Notes under the pieces: generated by a model
The model's database searches: none
What the model saw: only the letters and a program-made list of their open reading frames with translations
What the model was told of the DNA's origin: nothing
Source of the DNA: Eriocheir sinensis
Taxonomy: Eukaryota; Arthropoda; Malacostraca; Decapoda; Varunidae
Assembly (NCBI RefSeq): GCF_024679095.1
Contig: NW_026111617.1
Coordinates: 291,501-355,500, forward strand
Direction: 5' to 3'
Length of the DNA stretch: 64,000 bases
Shown here: positions 47,882 to 64,000 of the stretch, one piece after another
Numbering within the stretch: position 1 is the stretch's first letter
Layout of the letters: every line of letters begins with the position of its first letter
Made by a program: the position numbers and the translations under genes

Positions 47882-48484
47882 ACGTTTACTCATACAAATT
47901 TATATTATTTTATAGGTATTTTGTTTATTTATTTTGATACGAATTAAATGGTTATATGTGTATTTTGTACATATTTTTTATACGTATTTACATTATTTAA
48001 TGTGTATTTTGTTTATATATTTTCATACAAATTTACGTTATTATATGTGTATTTGTTTAAATATTTTGATACAAATTTACTTTATTTCATGTATTTTGTA
48101 TATATATTTCAATTCAAATTTAGCTTATTTTGTGTGTATTTTGTATATATTTTCATACAAATTTAATTACTTTGTGTATTTTTGTATATAGTTTTATATA
48201 AATTTACGTTATTTTATGTGTATTTTGTATATTTATATTTATACAAATACACATTCTTTTATTGGTATTTTGTTTATTTATTTTGATACGAGTTTACATT
48301 ATTTTATGTGTATTTTGTATACATTTTTTATACGTATTTACTTCATTTTATGTGTATTTTGTATATATATTTTTATAGAAATCTACGTTATTTTATGTGT
48401 ATTCGTATACATATTTTGAAACAAATTTACATTGCTTTATATGTATTTTCCATATCTATTTCAATACAAATTTACCTTATTGTA
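47881..48484 (+). repeat. Satellite block 32 (plus)
   Basis: Starts like blocks 18, 22 and 30 but is cut after about 600 bp at TTATTGTACATATAAAACAA, where minus sense resumes. Confidence 0.82.
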
Positions 48485-49137
48485 CATATAAAACAATGTA
48501 AATTTGTTTCAAAATATATGTACGAATACACATAAAATAACGTAGATTTCTATAAAAATATATATACAAAATACACATAAAATTAAGTAAATACGTATAA
48601 AAAAATGTAAACAAAAAACACATAAAATAATGTAAATTCGAAACAAAATAAATAAACAAAATACCAATAAAAGAATGTGTATTTGTATAAATATAAATGT
48701 ACAAAATACACATACAAAATAAACATAAAATAAGGTAAATTTGTAATGAAATATATGTACAAAATACACATAAAATAATGTAAATTTATATGAAAATATA
48801 TATACAAATACACATAAAATACCATGAATTTGTATAAAATTATATACTCAAAATAAATATTAAATAATGTAAATGCGTATAAAAATATATATACAAAGTA
48901 CATATAAAATAATGTAAATTCGTATCAATATAAATCAACAAAATACCAATAAAATAATATATATTTGAATGAAAATAGATTTACAAAATACACATAACCT
49001 AACTAAAATTTGTATTGAAATATATACAAAAATACATACAAATAATTTGAGTTTGAATGAAAATAGATATTCAAAATACATAAAACTAGGTAAATTTCTT
49101 TTGAAATTTATATACAAAATACCCATAAAATATTGTC
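48484..49137 (-). repeat. Satellite block 33 (minus)
   Basis: Resembles 58,200-58,860 and 27,110-27,790. It ends at a switch near TATTGTCATAATTTC. Confidence 0.8.
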
Positions 49138-52100
49138 ATAATTTCATATATATTTTGTATATATATTTCTATAGAAATCTACTTAATTTTATGTGTATTC
49201 GTATGAATATTTATTTTGATACAAATTCTAATATTTTATGTGTATTTTGGTATCAATAATTAAAAAAAAAATGCGTTATTTTATAGGTATTTTGCATCTT
49301 AATTTTCATACAAATTTTACATGATTCTATTTGTGTTTTGTATATATTTTTTTATACATATTTACATTATTTAATGTGTATTTTGTATATATATTTCATA
49401 CAAATTTACGTTATTATATGTGTATTTGTTTATATATTTTCTTTCAAATTTACATTATTTTATGTGTATTTTGTATATGTATTTCAATAGAAATTAACCT
49501 AATTTTATGTGTATTTTGTATATTTCTTTTCATACAAATTTAAATTATTTTTGTGTATTTTTGTATATAGTTTTATACAAATTTAGGTTATTTTATGTAC
49601 GCATTTACATTATTTAATGTGTGTTTTGTATATATATTTTTATCCAAAGTTAATTTATTTTACGTTCATTTTTGGACACATATTTTTATAGAAATTAGCG
49701 TTATTTTATATGTATTTGTATATGTTTACTCATACAAATTTACATTATTATATTGCTATTTTGTTTATTTAGTTTGATACGAATTACATGATTATATGTG
49801 TATTTTGTACATATTTTTTATACGTATTTACATTACTTAATGTGTATTTTGTTTATATATTTTTAAACAAATTTACGTTATTATATGTATTTTTTTAAAT
49901 ATTTTGATACAAATTTACATTATTTTATGTATTTTGTATATACATTTCAATTCAAATTTAGCTTATTTTATCTGTATTTTGTATATCTATTTTCATACGA
50001 ATTTAATTACTTCTGTGTATTTTTGTATATAGTTTTATACAAATTTACGTTATTTTATGTGTATTTTGTATATTTATATTTATACAAATACACATTCTTT
50101 TATTGGTATTTTGTTTATTTATTTTGATACGAATTTACATTATTTTATGTGTATTTTGTATACATTTTTTTATACGTATTTACTTCATTTTACGTGTATT
50201 TTGTATATATATTTTATACAAATCTACGTTATTTTATTTTATATTCGTATATATATTTTGAAACAAATTTACATTGTTTTATATGTATTTTGCATATCTA
50301 TTTCAATACAGATTTACCTTATTGTATGTGTATTTTGTATATTTTTTTTAATACAAGTAAATTTTTTTATGTGTATTTTTGTATATATATTTAAAAAAAA
50401 AATGCGTTATTTTATGGGTATTTTGCTTCTTTATTTTCATACAAATTTACATTATTTTATTAATATTCTGTGTATTTATTTTGATACGATTTTACATTAT
50501 TCTATTTGTGTTTGTATATATTTTTTTATACAAATTTACGTTATTTTAAGTGTATTTGTTTATGTATTTTCATTCAAATTTACATTATTTTATGTGTATT
50601 TTGTATATGTATTTCAATACAAATTTACCTATTTTTATATGTTTTTTGTATATTTATTTTCATACAAGTTTAAATTATTTTTGTGTATTTTTGTATATAG
50701 TTTTATACAATTTAGGTTATTTTATGTGTATTTTGTATATCTATCTTCATACAAATACACATTCTTTTCATGATATTTTGTTTATTTACTTTGACACGAA
50801 TTAACATTATTTAATGTGTATTTTGTATATATATTTTTATACGTATTTACATTATTTCAAGTGTATTTTGTATATATATTTCTATAGAAAACTGCGTTAT
50901 TTTATGTGTATTCGTATATATATTTTGAAACAAATTTACATTGTTTTATGTGTATTTTGCATATTTTTTCAATACAAATTTACCTTATTGTATGTGCATT
51001 TTGTATATTAATTTTAATACAAATTTGATTAATCTATGTGTATTTTTGTATATGTATTTTTATAAAAATATGCTTTATTTTATGGGTTATTTTGCATCTT
51101 TATTTTCATACAAATTTACATTATTTTATTGATATTCTGTGTATTTATTTTGATATGTTTTTACATTATTCTATGTGTATTTTGTATATATATTTTATAT
51201 AAAATGTATTTGTTTTCATTTCTTACAAATCTACATTATTTTATGTGTTTTTTGTACATGTACTTAAATACAAATTTAACTAGTTATATGTGTATTTTGT
51301 ATATCTATTTTGTATGTATATTTTCATAGAAATTTACTCTATTTTATGAGTATTCGTATACATATTTTGATACAAATTTACATTATTAATGTGTATTTTG
51401 CATATCTATTTCAATACAGATTTACTTTATTGTACGTGCATTTTGTATATTTATTTTAATACAAATTTAATTATTTTATATGTATTTTTGTATATATATT
51501 TTTATGCAAATATGCGTTATTATATGGATATTTTGCATCTTTATATTCATACAAATTTACATTATTTTATTGATATTCTCTTTATTTATTTTGATACGAT
51601 TTAACATTATTCTATGTGTTTTTTGTATATATTTTTTTTATACATATTTACATTATTTAATGTTCATTTTGTATATATATTTTATCCAAATTTACATTAT
51701 TTTATGTGTATTTGTTTATATATTTTCATACATATTTACATTATTTTGTGTTTTTTGTATATATATTTTTCTACGTATTTAAATTATTTTATGTGTATTT
51801 TGTATATACATTTTCATAAAAAAATTACGTTATTTTATTGTGTGTATAAGTATATATTTTGATACAAATTTTATACAAATTCATGTTATTTAATGTGTAT
51901 TTGTATATATATTTTCATACAAATTCATATTATTTTATGTGTATTTTTTCATATATTTCATTACAAATTTACCTTATTTTATGTTTATTTTGTATATTTA
52001 TTTCATTCAATTTTAAATTATATTATGTGTATATTTGTATTTGTATTTAGGTTATTTTATGTGTATTTTGTATATATATTTTCATCCAAATTACATTATT

Positions 52101-54682
52101 ATATTGGTATTTTCTTAATTTAATTCGATACGAATTTAGATTATTTCATAGGCATTTTGTATACATATTTTTATACTCATTTACATTATCTAATGTGTGT
52201 TTTGTATATATATTTTTATGCAAATTTATTTTATGTTCATTTTTGTACATATATTTTTATAGAAATTTGCGTTATTTTATGTATATAGTTTTATATAAAT
52301 TTACGTTATTTTATGTGCATTTTGTATATTTATATTTATACAAATACACTTTCTTTTATTGCTATATTGTTTATTTATATTTATACGAATTTACATTATT
52401 TTATGTGTATTTTGTATACATTTTTTTTATACGTATTTACTTAATTTTATGTGTATTTTGTATATGTATTTTTATAGAAATCTACGTTATTTTATGAGTA
52501 TTCGCATCTATATTTTGAAACAAATTTACATTATTTTATATGTATTTTGCATATCTATTTCAATACAAATTTACCTTATTGTATGTGCATTTTGTATATT
52601 TATTTTAATACAAATTCAAATATTTTAGGTGTATTTTGGTATCAATAATTTTATAAAAAATGCGTTATTTTATAGGTATTTTGCATCTTAATTTTCATAC
52701 AAATTTACATTATTTTATCAATATTCTGTGTATATATTTTGATACGATTTTACATTATTCTATTTGTGTTTTGTATATATTTTTTTTTATACATATTTAC
52801 ATTATTTAATGTGTATTTTGTATATATATTTCATACAAATTTACGTTATTATATGTGTATTTGTTTATATATTTTCTTTCAAATTTACATTATTTTATGT
52901 GTATTTTGTATATGTATTTCAATAGAAATTAACCTAATTTTATGTGTATTTTGTATATTTCTTTTCATACAAATTTAAATTATTTTTGTGTATTTTTGTA
53001 TATAGTTTTATACAAATTTAGGTTATTTTATGTACGCATTTACATTATTTAATGTGTGTTTTGTATATATATTTTTATCCAAAGATAATTTAATTTACGT
53101 TCATTTTTGGACATATATTTTAATAGAAATTAGCGTTATTTTATATGTATTTGTATATGTTTTCTCATACAAATTTACATTATTTTATTGCTATTTTGTT
53201 TATTTAGTTTGATACGAGTTACATGATTATATGTGTATTTTGTACATATTTTTTATACGTATTTACATTACTTAATGTGTATTTTGTTTATATATTTTTA
53301 AACAAATTTACGTTATTATATGTATTTTTTTAAATATTTTGATACAAATGTACATTATTTTATGTATTTTGTATATACATTTCAATTCAAATTTAGCTTA
53401 TTTTATCTGTATATTGTATATCTATTTTCATACGAATTTAATTACTTCTGTGTATTTTTCTATATAGTTTTATATAAATTTACGTTATTTTATGTGTATT
53501 TTGTATATTTATATTTATACAAATACACATTTTTTTACTGGTATTTTGTTTATTTATTTTGATACGAATTTACATTATTTTATGTGTATTTTGTATACAT
53601 TTTTTTATACGTATTTCATTTACGTATTTATACAAATACACATTTTTTTACTGGTATTTTGTTTATTTATTTTGATACGAATTTACATCATTTTATGTGT
53701 ATTTTGTATATATATTTTTATAGAAATCTACGTTATTTTATGTGTATTCGTATATATATTTTGAAACAAATTTACATTGTTTTATATGTATTTTGCATAT
53801 CTATTTCAATACAAATTTGCCTTATTGTATGTGTTTTTTGTATATTTATTTTAATACAAATTTAATTTTTTTATGTGTATTTTGGTATATATATTTTTAT
53901 AAATAAAAAAATGCGTTATTTTATGGGTACTTTGCTTCTTTATTTTCATACAAATTTACATTATTTTATTAATATTCTGTGTATTTATTATGATACGATT
54001 TTACATTATTCTATTTGTGTTTTGTACATATTTTTTATACAAATTTACGTTATTTTAAGTGTATTTGTTTATGTATTTTCATTCAAATTTACATTATTTT
54101 ATGTGTATTTTGTGTATGTATTTCAATACAAATTTACCTAATTTACGTGTATTTTGTATATTTATTTCCATACAAATTTAAAATATTTTTGTGTATTTTT
54201 GTATATAGTTTGATACAAATTTAGGTGATTTTATATGTATTTTGTATATCTATTTTCATACAAATACACATTCTTTTATTTATATTTTGTTTATTTATTT
54301 TGACGCGAATTTACATTATTTAATGTGTATTTTGTATATATATTTTTATACGAATTTACATCATTTCATGTGTATTTTGTATAGTTTTAAACAAATTTAT
54401 ATTATTTAATGTGTATTTTGTATATATATATATTTATACAAATACACATTCTTTTATTGGTATTTTGTTTATTTATTTTGATACTAATTTACATTATTTT
54501 ATGTGTATTTTGTATACATTTTTTATACGTATTTATTTAATTTTATGTGTATTTTGTATATATATTTTTATAGAAATCTACCTTATTTCATGTGTATTCG
54601 TATATATATTTTGAAACAAATTTACATTGTTTATATGTATTTTGCATATCTATTTTTGTGTATTCTGAATTTATTTTTGTTA

Positions 54683-54683
<1 letters not shown>
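49137..54683 (+). repeat. Satellite block 34, longest plus block
   Basis: At 5.5 kb this is the longest stretch of constant polarity. It holds an internal direct repeat: 49,250-50,180 matches 52,640-53,620 at an offset of 3,435 bp. Between them, 50,740-52,430 is the copy of 6,110-7,700. It ends at the TTGTTATACATAGAATAATG switch. Confidence 0.83.
53516..53690 (+). repeat. Local tandem duplication of a monomer group
   Basis: The private variant CACATTTTTTTACTGGTATT occurs at about 53,524 and again at about 53,638, 114 bp later, with matching sequence on both sides. The joint near 53,618 is out of monomer register, which points to a recent slippage or unequal exchange event. Confidence 0.78.
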
Positions 54684-58109
<3,426 letters not shown>

Positions 58110-58110
<1 letters not shown>

Positions 58111-59158
58111 TACACATAAAATATTTAAATTTGTATTGAAATAAATATACAAAATGCACATACAATAAGGTAAACTTCTATTGAAAGAGATATGCAAAAA
58201 TACATATAAAACAATGTAAATTTGTTACAAAATATATATATACGAATACACATAAAATAACGTAGATTTCTATAAAAATATATAGACAAAATACACATAA
58301 AATTAAGTAAATACGTATTAAAAAATGTAAACAAAATACACATAAAATAATGTAAACTCGAAACAAAATAAATAAACAAAATACTAATAAAAGAATGTGT
58401 ATTTATATAAATATAAATGTACAAAATACACATACAAAATAAACATAAAATAAGGTAAATTTATAATGAAATATATGTACAAAATACATATAAAATAATG
58501 TAAATTTATATGAAAATATATATACAAATACACATAAACTACCATGAATTTGTATAAAATTATATATTAAAAATAAATATTAAATAATGTAAATGCGTAT
58601 AAAAATATATATACAAAGTACATATAAAATAATGTAAATTCGTATCAATATAAATCAACAAAATACCAATAAAATAATATATATTTGAATGAAAATAGAT
58701 TTACAAAATACACATAACATAACTAAAATTTGTATTGAAATATATACAAAAATACATAAAAATAATTTGAGTTTGTATGAAAATAGATATTCAAAATACA
58801 TATAAAACTAGGTAAATTTCTTTTGAAATATATATACAAAATACCCATAAAATATTGTAAATTTGTGTCGAAATATATAAACAAATACACATAAAATAAC
58901 TTAAAATAACGTAAATATGTATCAAATATATATACAAAAAACACATTAAATAATGTAAATATGTATAAAAAAATATATACAAAACATAAATAAAATAATG
59001 TAAAATCGTATCAAAATAAATACAGAAAATATTAATAAAATAATGTAAATTTGTATGAAAATTAAGATGCAAAATACCCATAAAATAACGCATTTTTTAT
59101 AAAAATATATATACAAAAAAACATAAAATATTTGATTTTGTATTAAAATAAATATATA
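58110..59158 (-). repeat. Satellite block 37 (minus)
   Basis: The inverted counterpart of 36,036-37,078, entered at TGTACATGTATACACATAAA. Confidence 0.85.
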
Positions 59159-60102
59159 TACATTCTTTTATTGGTATTTTGTTTATTTATTTTGTTTCGA
59201 ATTTACATTATTTTATGTGTATTTTTTTTACATTTTTTTATACGTATTTACTTAATTTTATGTGTATTTTGTATATATATTTTTATAGAAATCTACGTTA
59301 TTTTATGTGTATTCGTATATATATTTTGAAACAAATTTACATTGTTTTATATGTATTTTTGCATATTTCTTTCAATAGAAGTTTACCTTATTGTATGTGC
59401 ATTTTGTATATTTATTTCAATACAAATTTAAATATTTTATGTGTATTTTGGTATATATATTTTTATAAGAAATGCGCTATTTGATGGGAATTTTGCATCT
59501 TTATTTTCATACAAATTTACATTATTTTATTAATATTCGGTGTATTTATTTTGATACGATTTTACATTATTCTATTTGTTTTTTGTATATATATTTTTTT
59601 ATACATATTTACATTATTTAAAATTATCTTGCATATATATTACATACAAATTTATTATCTATTATTTATTTTCATACAAATACATATTCTTTACATGATA
59701 TTTTGTTTATTTATTTTGTCACGAATTTACATTACTTAATATGTATTTTATATATATATTTTATACGTATTTACATAATTTCATGTGTATTTTGTATATA
59801 TATTTCTATAGAAATCTACGTTATTTTATGCGTATTCGTATATATATTTTGAAACAAATTGACACTGTTTTATTTGTATTTTGCGTTTTTTTTCAATACA
59901 AATTTACCTTATTGTATGTGTGCATTTTGTATATTAATTTTAATACAAATTTAATTATTCTATGTGTATTTTTGTACATGTATTTAAAAAAAAAATGCTT
60001 TATCTTATGGGTATTTTGCATCTTTATTTTCATACAAATCTAAACTATTTTATTGATATTCTGTGTACTTATTTTGATACGATTTTACATTATTCTATGT
60101 AT
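59158..60102 (+). repeat. Satellite block 38 (plus)
   Basis: The inverted counterpart of 35,093-36,036. Near 59,620 a monomer is truncated (ACATTATTTAAAATTATCTT) relative to its partner. Confidence 0.85.
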
Positions 60103-61553
60103 AACAAAAATAAATACATACACAAAAATAGATATGCAAAATACATATAAACAATGTAAATTTGTTTCAAAATATATATACGAATACACATGAAATAAGG
60201 TAGATTTCTATAAAAATATATATACAAAATACACATAAAATTAAGTAAATACGTATAAAAAATGTATACAAAATACACATAAAATAATGTAAACTAGTAT
60301 CAAAATAAATAAACAAAATACCAATAAAAGAATGTGTATTTGTATAAATATATATATACAAAATACACATTAAATAATATAAATTTGTTTAAAACTATAC
60401 AAAATACACACGAAATGATGTAAATACGTATAAAAATATATATACAAAATACACATTAAATAATGTAAATTCGCGTCAGAATAAATGAACAAAATATCAA
60501 TAAAAGAATGTGTATTTGTATGAAAATAGATATACAAAATACACATAAAATAACCTAAATTTGTATCAAACTATATACAAAAATACACAAAAATATTTTA
60601 AATTTGTATGAAAATAAATATACAAAAACACATAAAATTAGGTAAATTTGTATTGAAATACATACACAAAATACACATAAAATAATGTAAATTTGAATGA
60701 AAATACATAAACAAATACACTTAAAATAACGTAAATTTGTATAAAAAAATATGTACAAAACACAAATAGAATAATGTAAAATCGTATCAAAATAAATACA
60801 CAGAATATTAATAAAATAATGTAAATTTTTATGAAAATAAAGAAGCAAAATACCCATAAAATAACGCATTTTTTTTATTTATTAAAATATATATACCAAA
60901 ATACACATCAAAAAATTAAATTTGTATTAAAATAAATATACAAAAAACACATACAATAAGGTAAATTTGTATTGAAATAGATATGCAAAATACATATAAA
61001 ACAATGTAAATTTGTTTCAAAATATATATACGAATACACATAAAATAACGTAGATTTCTATAAAAATATATATACAAAATACACATAAAATGAAGTAAAT
61101 ACCTATAAAAAAATGTATACAAAATACACATAAAATAATGTAAATTCGTATCAAAATAAATAAACAAAATACCAATAAAAGAATGTGTATTTGTATGAAT
61201 ATAAATATACAAAATACACATAAAATAACGTAAATTTATATAAAACTATATACAAAAATACACAGAAGTAATTAAATTTGTATGAAAATATATACAAAAT
61301 ACACACGAAATAAGCTAAATTTGAATTGAAATATATATACAAAATACATGAAATAAAGTAAATTTGTATCAAAATATTTATTCAAATACACATATAATAA
61401 CGTAAATTTGTATGAAAATATATAAACAAAATACACATTAAATAATGTAAATACGTATAAAAAAATATGTACAAAATAAACATATAATCATGTAATTCGT
61501 ATCAAAATAAATAAACAAAATACCAATAAAATAATATAAATTTGTATGAGTAA
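60102..61553 (-). repeat. Satellite block 39 (minus)
   Basis: The inverted counterpart of 33,635-35,093. The interval between TATTCG-type monomers is 850 bp (60,180-61,030). Its left end parallels block 9 without the (TA)n expansion. Confidence 0.85.
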
Positions 61554-62235
61554 ACGTGTATGTTGCATATTTTTTCCATACAAACTTACCTTATTATATA
61601 CGCATTTTGTATATTAATTTTAATACAAATCTAATTATTCGATATGTATTTTTGTATCTGTATTTTTATAAGCATATGCTTTATTTTTTGGGTATTTTGC
61701 ATCTTTATTTTCATACAAATTTACATTATTTTATTGATATTCTGCTCATTCATTTTGATACGAATTGACATTATTCTATGTGTATTTTGTATATATTTTT
61801 CATACAAATTTACGTTATTTTATGTGCATTTGTTTATATATTTTGACATACATTTTTTTACAAATCTACCTTATTTTATGTTTATTTTGTATATGTATTT
61901 TGTATATTTATATTTATCCAAATACACATTCTTTTATTGGTATTTTGTTTCTTTATTTTAATTCGAATTTACATTATTTTATGTGTATTTTGTATATATT
62001 TTTTTATACGTATTTACTTAATTTTAAGTGTATTTTGTATATATATTTCTATAGAAATCTACGTTTTTTTATTTGTATTCGTATATATATTTTGAAACAA
62101 ATTTACATTGATTTATATGTATTTTTGCATATCTCTTTCAATACAAATTAACCTTATTTTATGTGCATTTTGTATACTTATTTCAATGCAAATTTAAATA
62201 TTTTATGTGTATTTTGGTATATATATTTTTATAAG
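61553..62235 (+). repeat. Satellite block 40 (plus)
   Basis: A shortened mirror of 32,098-33,635. A deletion fusion near 61,846-61,862 (TTTTGACATACATTTTTTTA) removes several hundred bases relative to the partner. Confidence 0.82.
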
Positions 62236-63497
62236 ATTACGAAAATTTGAATAAAAATATATACAAAAAAACAAAAAAATAAATTTCAATTTGTATGAAA
62301 ATAGATATACAAAATACACATATAATTAGTTAAATTTGTATTTAAATACATGTACAAAATACACATAAAATAATGTAAATTTGTATGAAATGAAAACAAA
62401 TTCACATAAAATTCGCGTCAAAATAAATAGACAAAATATCAATAAAAGAATGTGTATTTGTATGAAAATAGATATATAAAATACACATAAAATAACCTAA
62501 ATTTGTATCAAACTATATACAAAAATACACAAAAATATTTTAAATTTGTATGAAAATAAATATACAAAATGCACATAAAATTAGGTAAATTTGTATTGAA
62601 ATACATACACAAAATACACATAAAATAATGTAAATTTGAATGAAAATACATAAACAAATACACATAAAATAACGTAAATTTGTATAAAAAAATATGTACA
62701 AAACACAAATAGAATAATGTAAAATCGTATCAAAATAAATACACAGAATATTAATAAAATAATGTAAATTTGTATGAAAATAAAGAAGCAAAATACCCAT
62801 AAAATAACGCATTTTTTTTATTTATAAAAATATGTATACCAAAATACACATCAAAAAATTAAATTTGTATTTAAATAAATATACAAAAAACACATACAAT
62901 AAGGTAAATTTGTATTGAAATAGATATGCAAAATACATATAAAACAATGTAAATTTGTTTCAAAATATATATACGAATACACATAAAATAACGTGGATTT
63001 CTATGAAAATATATATACAAAATACACATAAAATGAAGTAAATACGTATAAAAAAATGTATACAAAAAACACATAAAATAATGTAAATTCGTATCAAAAT
63101 AAATAAACAAAATACCAATAAAAGAATGTGTATTTGTATAAATATAAATATACAAAATACACATAAAATAACGTAAATTTATATAAAACTATATACAAAA
63201 ATACACATAAGTAATTAAATTTGTATGAAAATATATACAAAATACACGCAAAATAAGCTAAATTTGAATTGAAATATATATACAAAATACATGAAATAAA
63301 GTAAATTTGTATCAAAATATTTATACAAATACACATATAATAACGTAAATTTGTATGAAAATATATAAACAAAATACACATTAAATAATGTAAATACGTA
63401 TAAAAAAATATGTACAAAATACACATATAATCATGTAATTCGTATCAAAATAAATAAACAAAATACCAATAAAATAATATAAATTTGTATGAGTAAA
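62235..63497 (-). repeat. Satellite block 41 (minus)
   Basis: The mirror of 30,836-32,098 with the same length (1,262 bp). Confidence 0.85.
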
Positions 63498-64000
63498 CGT
63501 GTATGTTGCATATTTTTTCAATACAAATTTACATTATTATATACGCATTTTGTATATTAATTTTAATACAAATTTAATTATTCGATGTGTATTTTTGTAT
63601 CTGTATTTGTATATATATTTTTATACGCTTTTACATTATTTAATATTCATTTTGAAAATATATTTTTATACAAATTCATGGTATTTTATGTGTATTTGTA
63701 TATATATTTTTATATAAATTTACATTATTTTATATGTATTTTGTACATATATTTTTTTACAAATCTACCTTATTTTTTGTTTATTTTGTATGTGTATTTT
63801 GTATATTTATATTTATCCAAATACACATTCTTTTATTGGTATTTTGTTTATTTATTTTAATTCGAATTTACATTATTTTATGTGTATTTTGTATGCATTT
63901 TTTTATACGTATTTACTTAATTTTATGTGTATTTTGTATATATATTTTTATAGAAATCTACGTTTTTTTTATTTGTATTCGTATATATATTTTGAAACAA
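63497..64000 (+). repeat. Satellite block 42 (plus), right edge
   Basis: Starts at an inverted copy of the ACGTTTACTC switch, shows a fusion near 63,605 (GTATCTGTATTTGTATATAT), and runs off the window end. Confidence 0.82.

Noticed and set aside
50057..50773. Longest reading frame, 238 codons on the plus strand, resembling a multi-pass membrane protein.
   Set aside because: It is the 15-residue translation of the 45-bp repeat, rich in F, Y, I, L and C. Overlapping frames on the same strand are also open, and frames break at random indels. There is no start context, domain or codon signal of a gene.

Overview
The whole window is one block of very AT-rich satellite DNA (GC about 15% by eye). 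I found no protein gene, RNA gene, transposon, CRISPR array or bacterial-type regulatory signal. The building unit is a degenerate monomer of about 45 bp (44-46). Its T-rich strand carries the core ATTTTATGTGTATTTTGTAT, followed by an alternating TA stretch, a T-run and ATACAAATTTACRTTA. About two dozen monomer variants recur in a broadly fixed order, so the array has higher-order structure. That order is repeatedly broken by deletions, fusions, duplications and inversions. Such a sequence fits a non-coding heterochromatic, pericentromeric or subtelomeric satellite of a eukaryote with an AT-rich genome. I cannot name the organism from it.

Layout. By eye the window splits into 42 blocks in which the T-rich strand lies alternately on the minus and plus strand (about 27 kb plus, 37 kb minus), separated by 41 polarity switches. 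The blocks are listed in order, with boundaries good to about 10 bp. Four of them are islands of only about 80-190 bp (21,508-21,590; 26,256-26,350; 33,267-33,367; 44,198-44,385). Four (TA)n tracts of 123-138 bp sit inside monomers at 14,456, 32,412, 55,029 and 56,610.

History. Many switch points carry the same junction sequence, directly or inverted, so they were copied rather than formed independently. The clearest case is an imperfect inverted duplication: about 30,836-39,119 against about 55,920-63,497, with its switch points kept in mirror order. Smaller examples are 1-1,400 against 11,900-13,297 (inverted), 23,100-26,250 against 50,400-53,620 (inverted), 6,110-7,700 against 50,740-52,430 (direct), 18,430-19,850 against 40,635-42,050 (direct), 30,000-33,267 against 44,400-47,881 (direct), and a 366-bp tandem duplication at 33,003-33,734.

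No genes act together here. The long reading frames are a by-product of the repeat: 45 is divisible by three and the T-rich strand of the monomer has no stop in any of its three frames. The noteworthy content is the organisation: a tandem satellite that flips orientation every 1.5 kb on average and spreads its inversion junctions by segmental duplication. All identity statements are by-eye comparisons; no alignment or database search was run.
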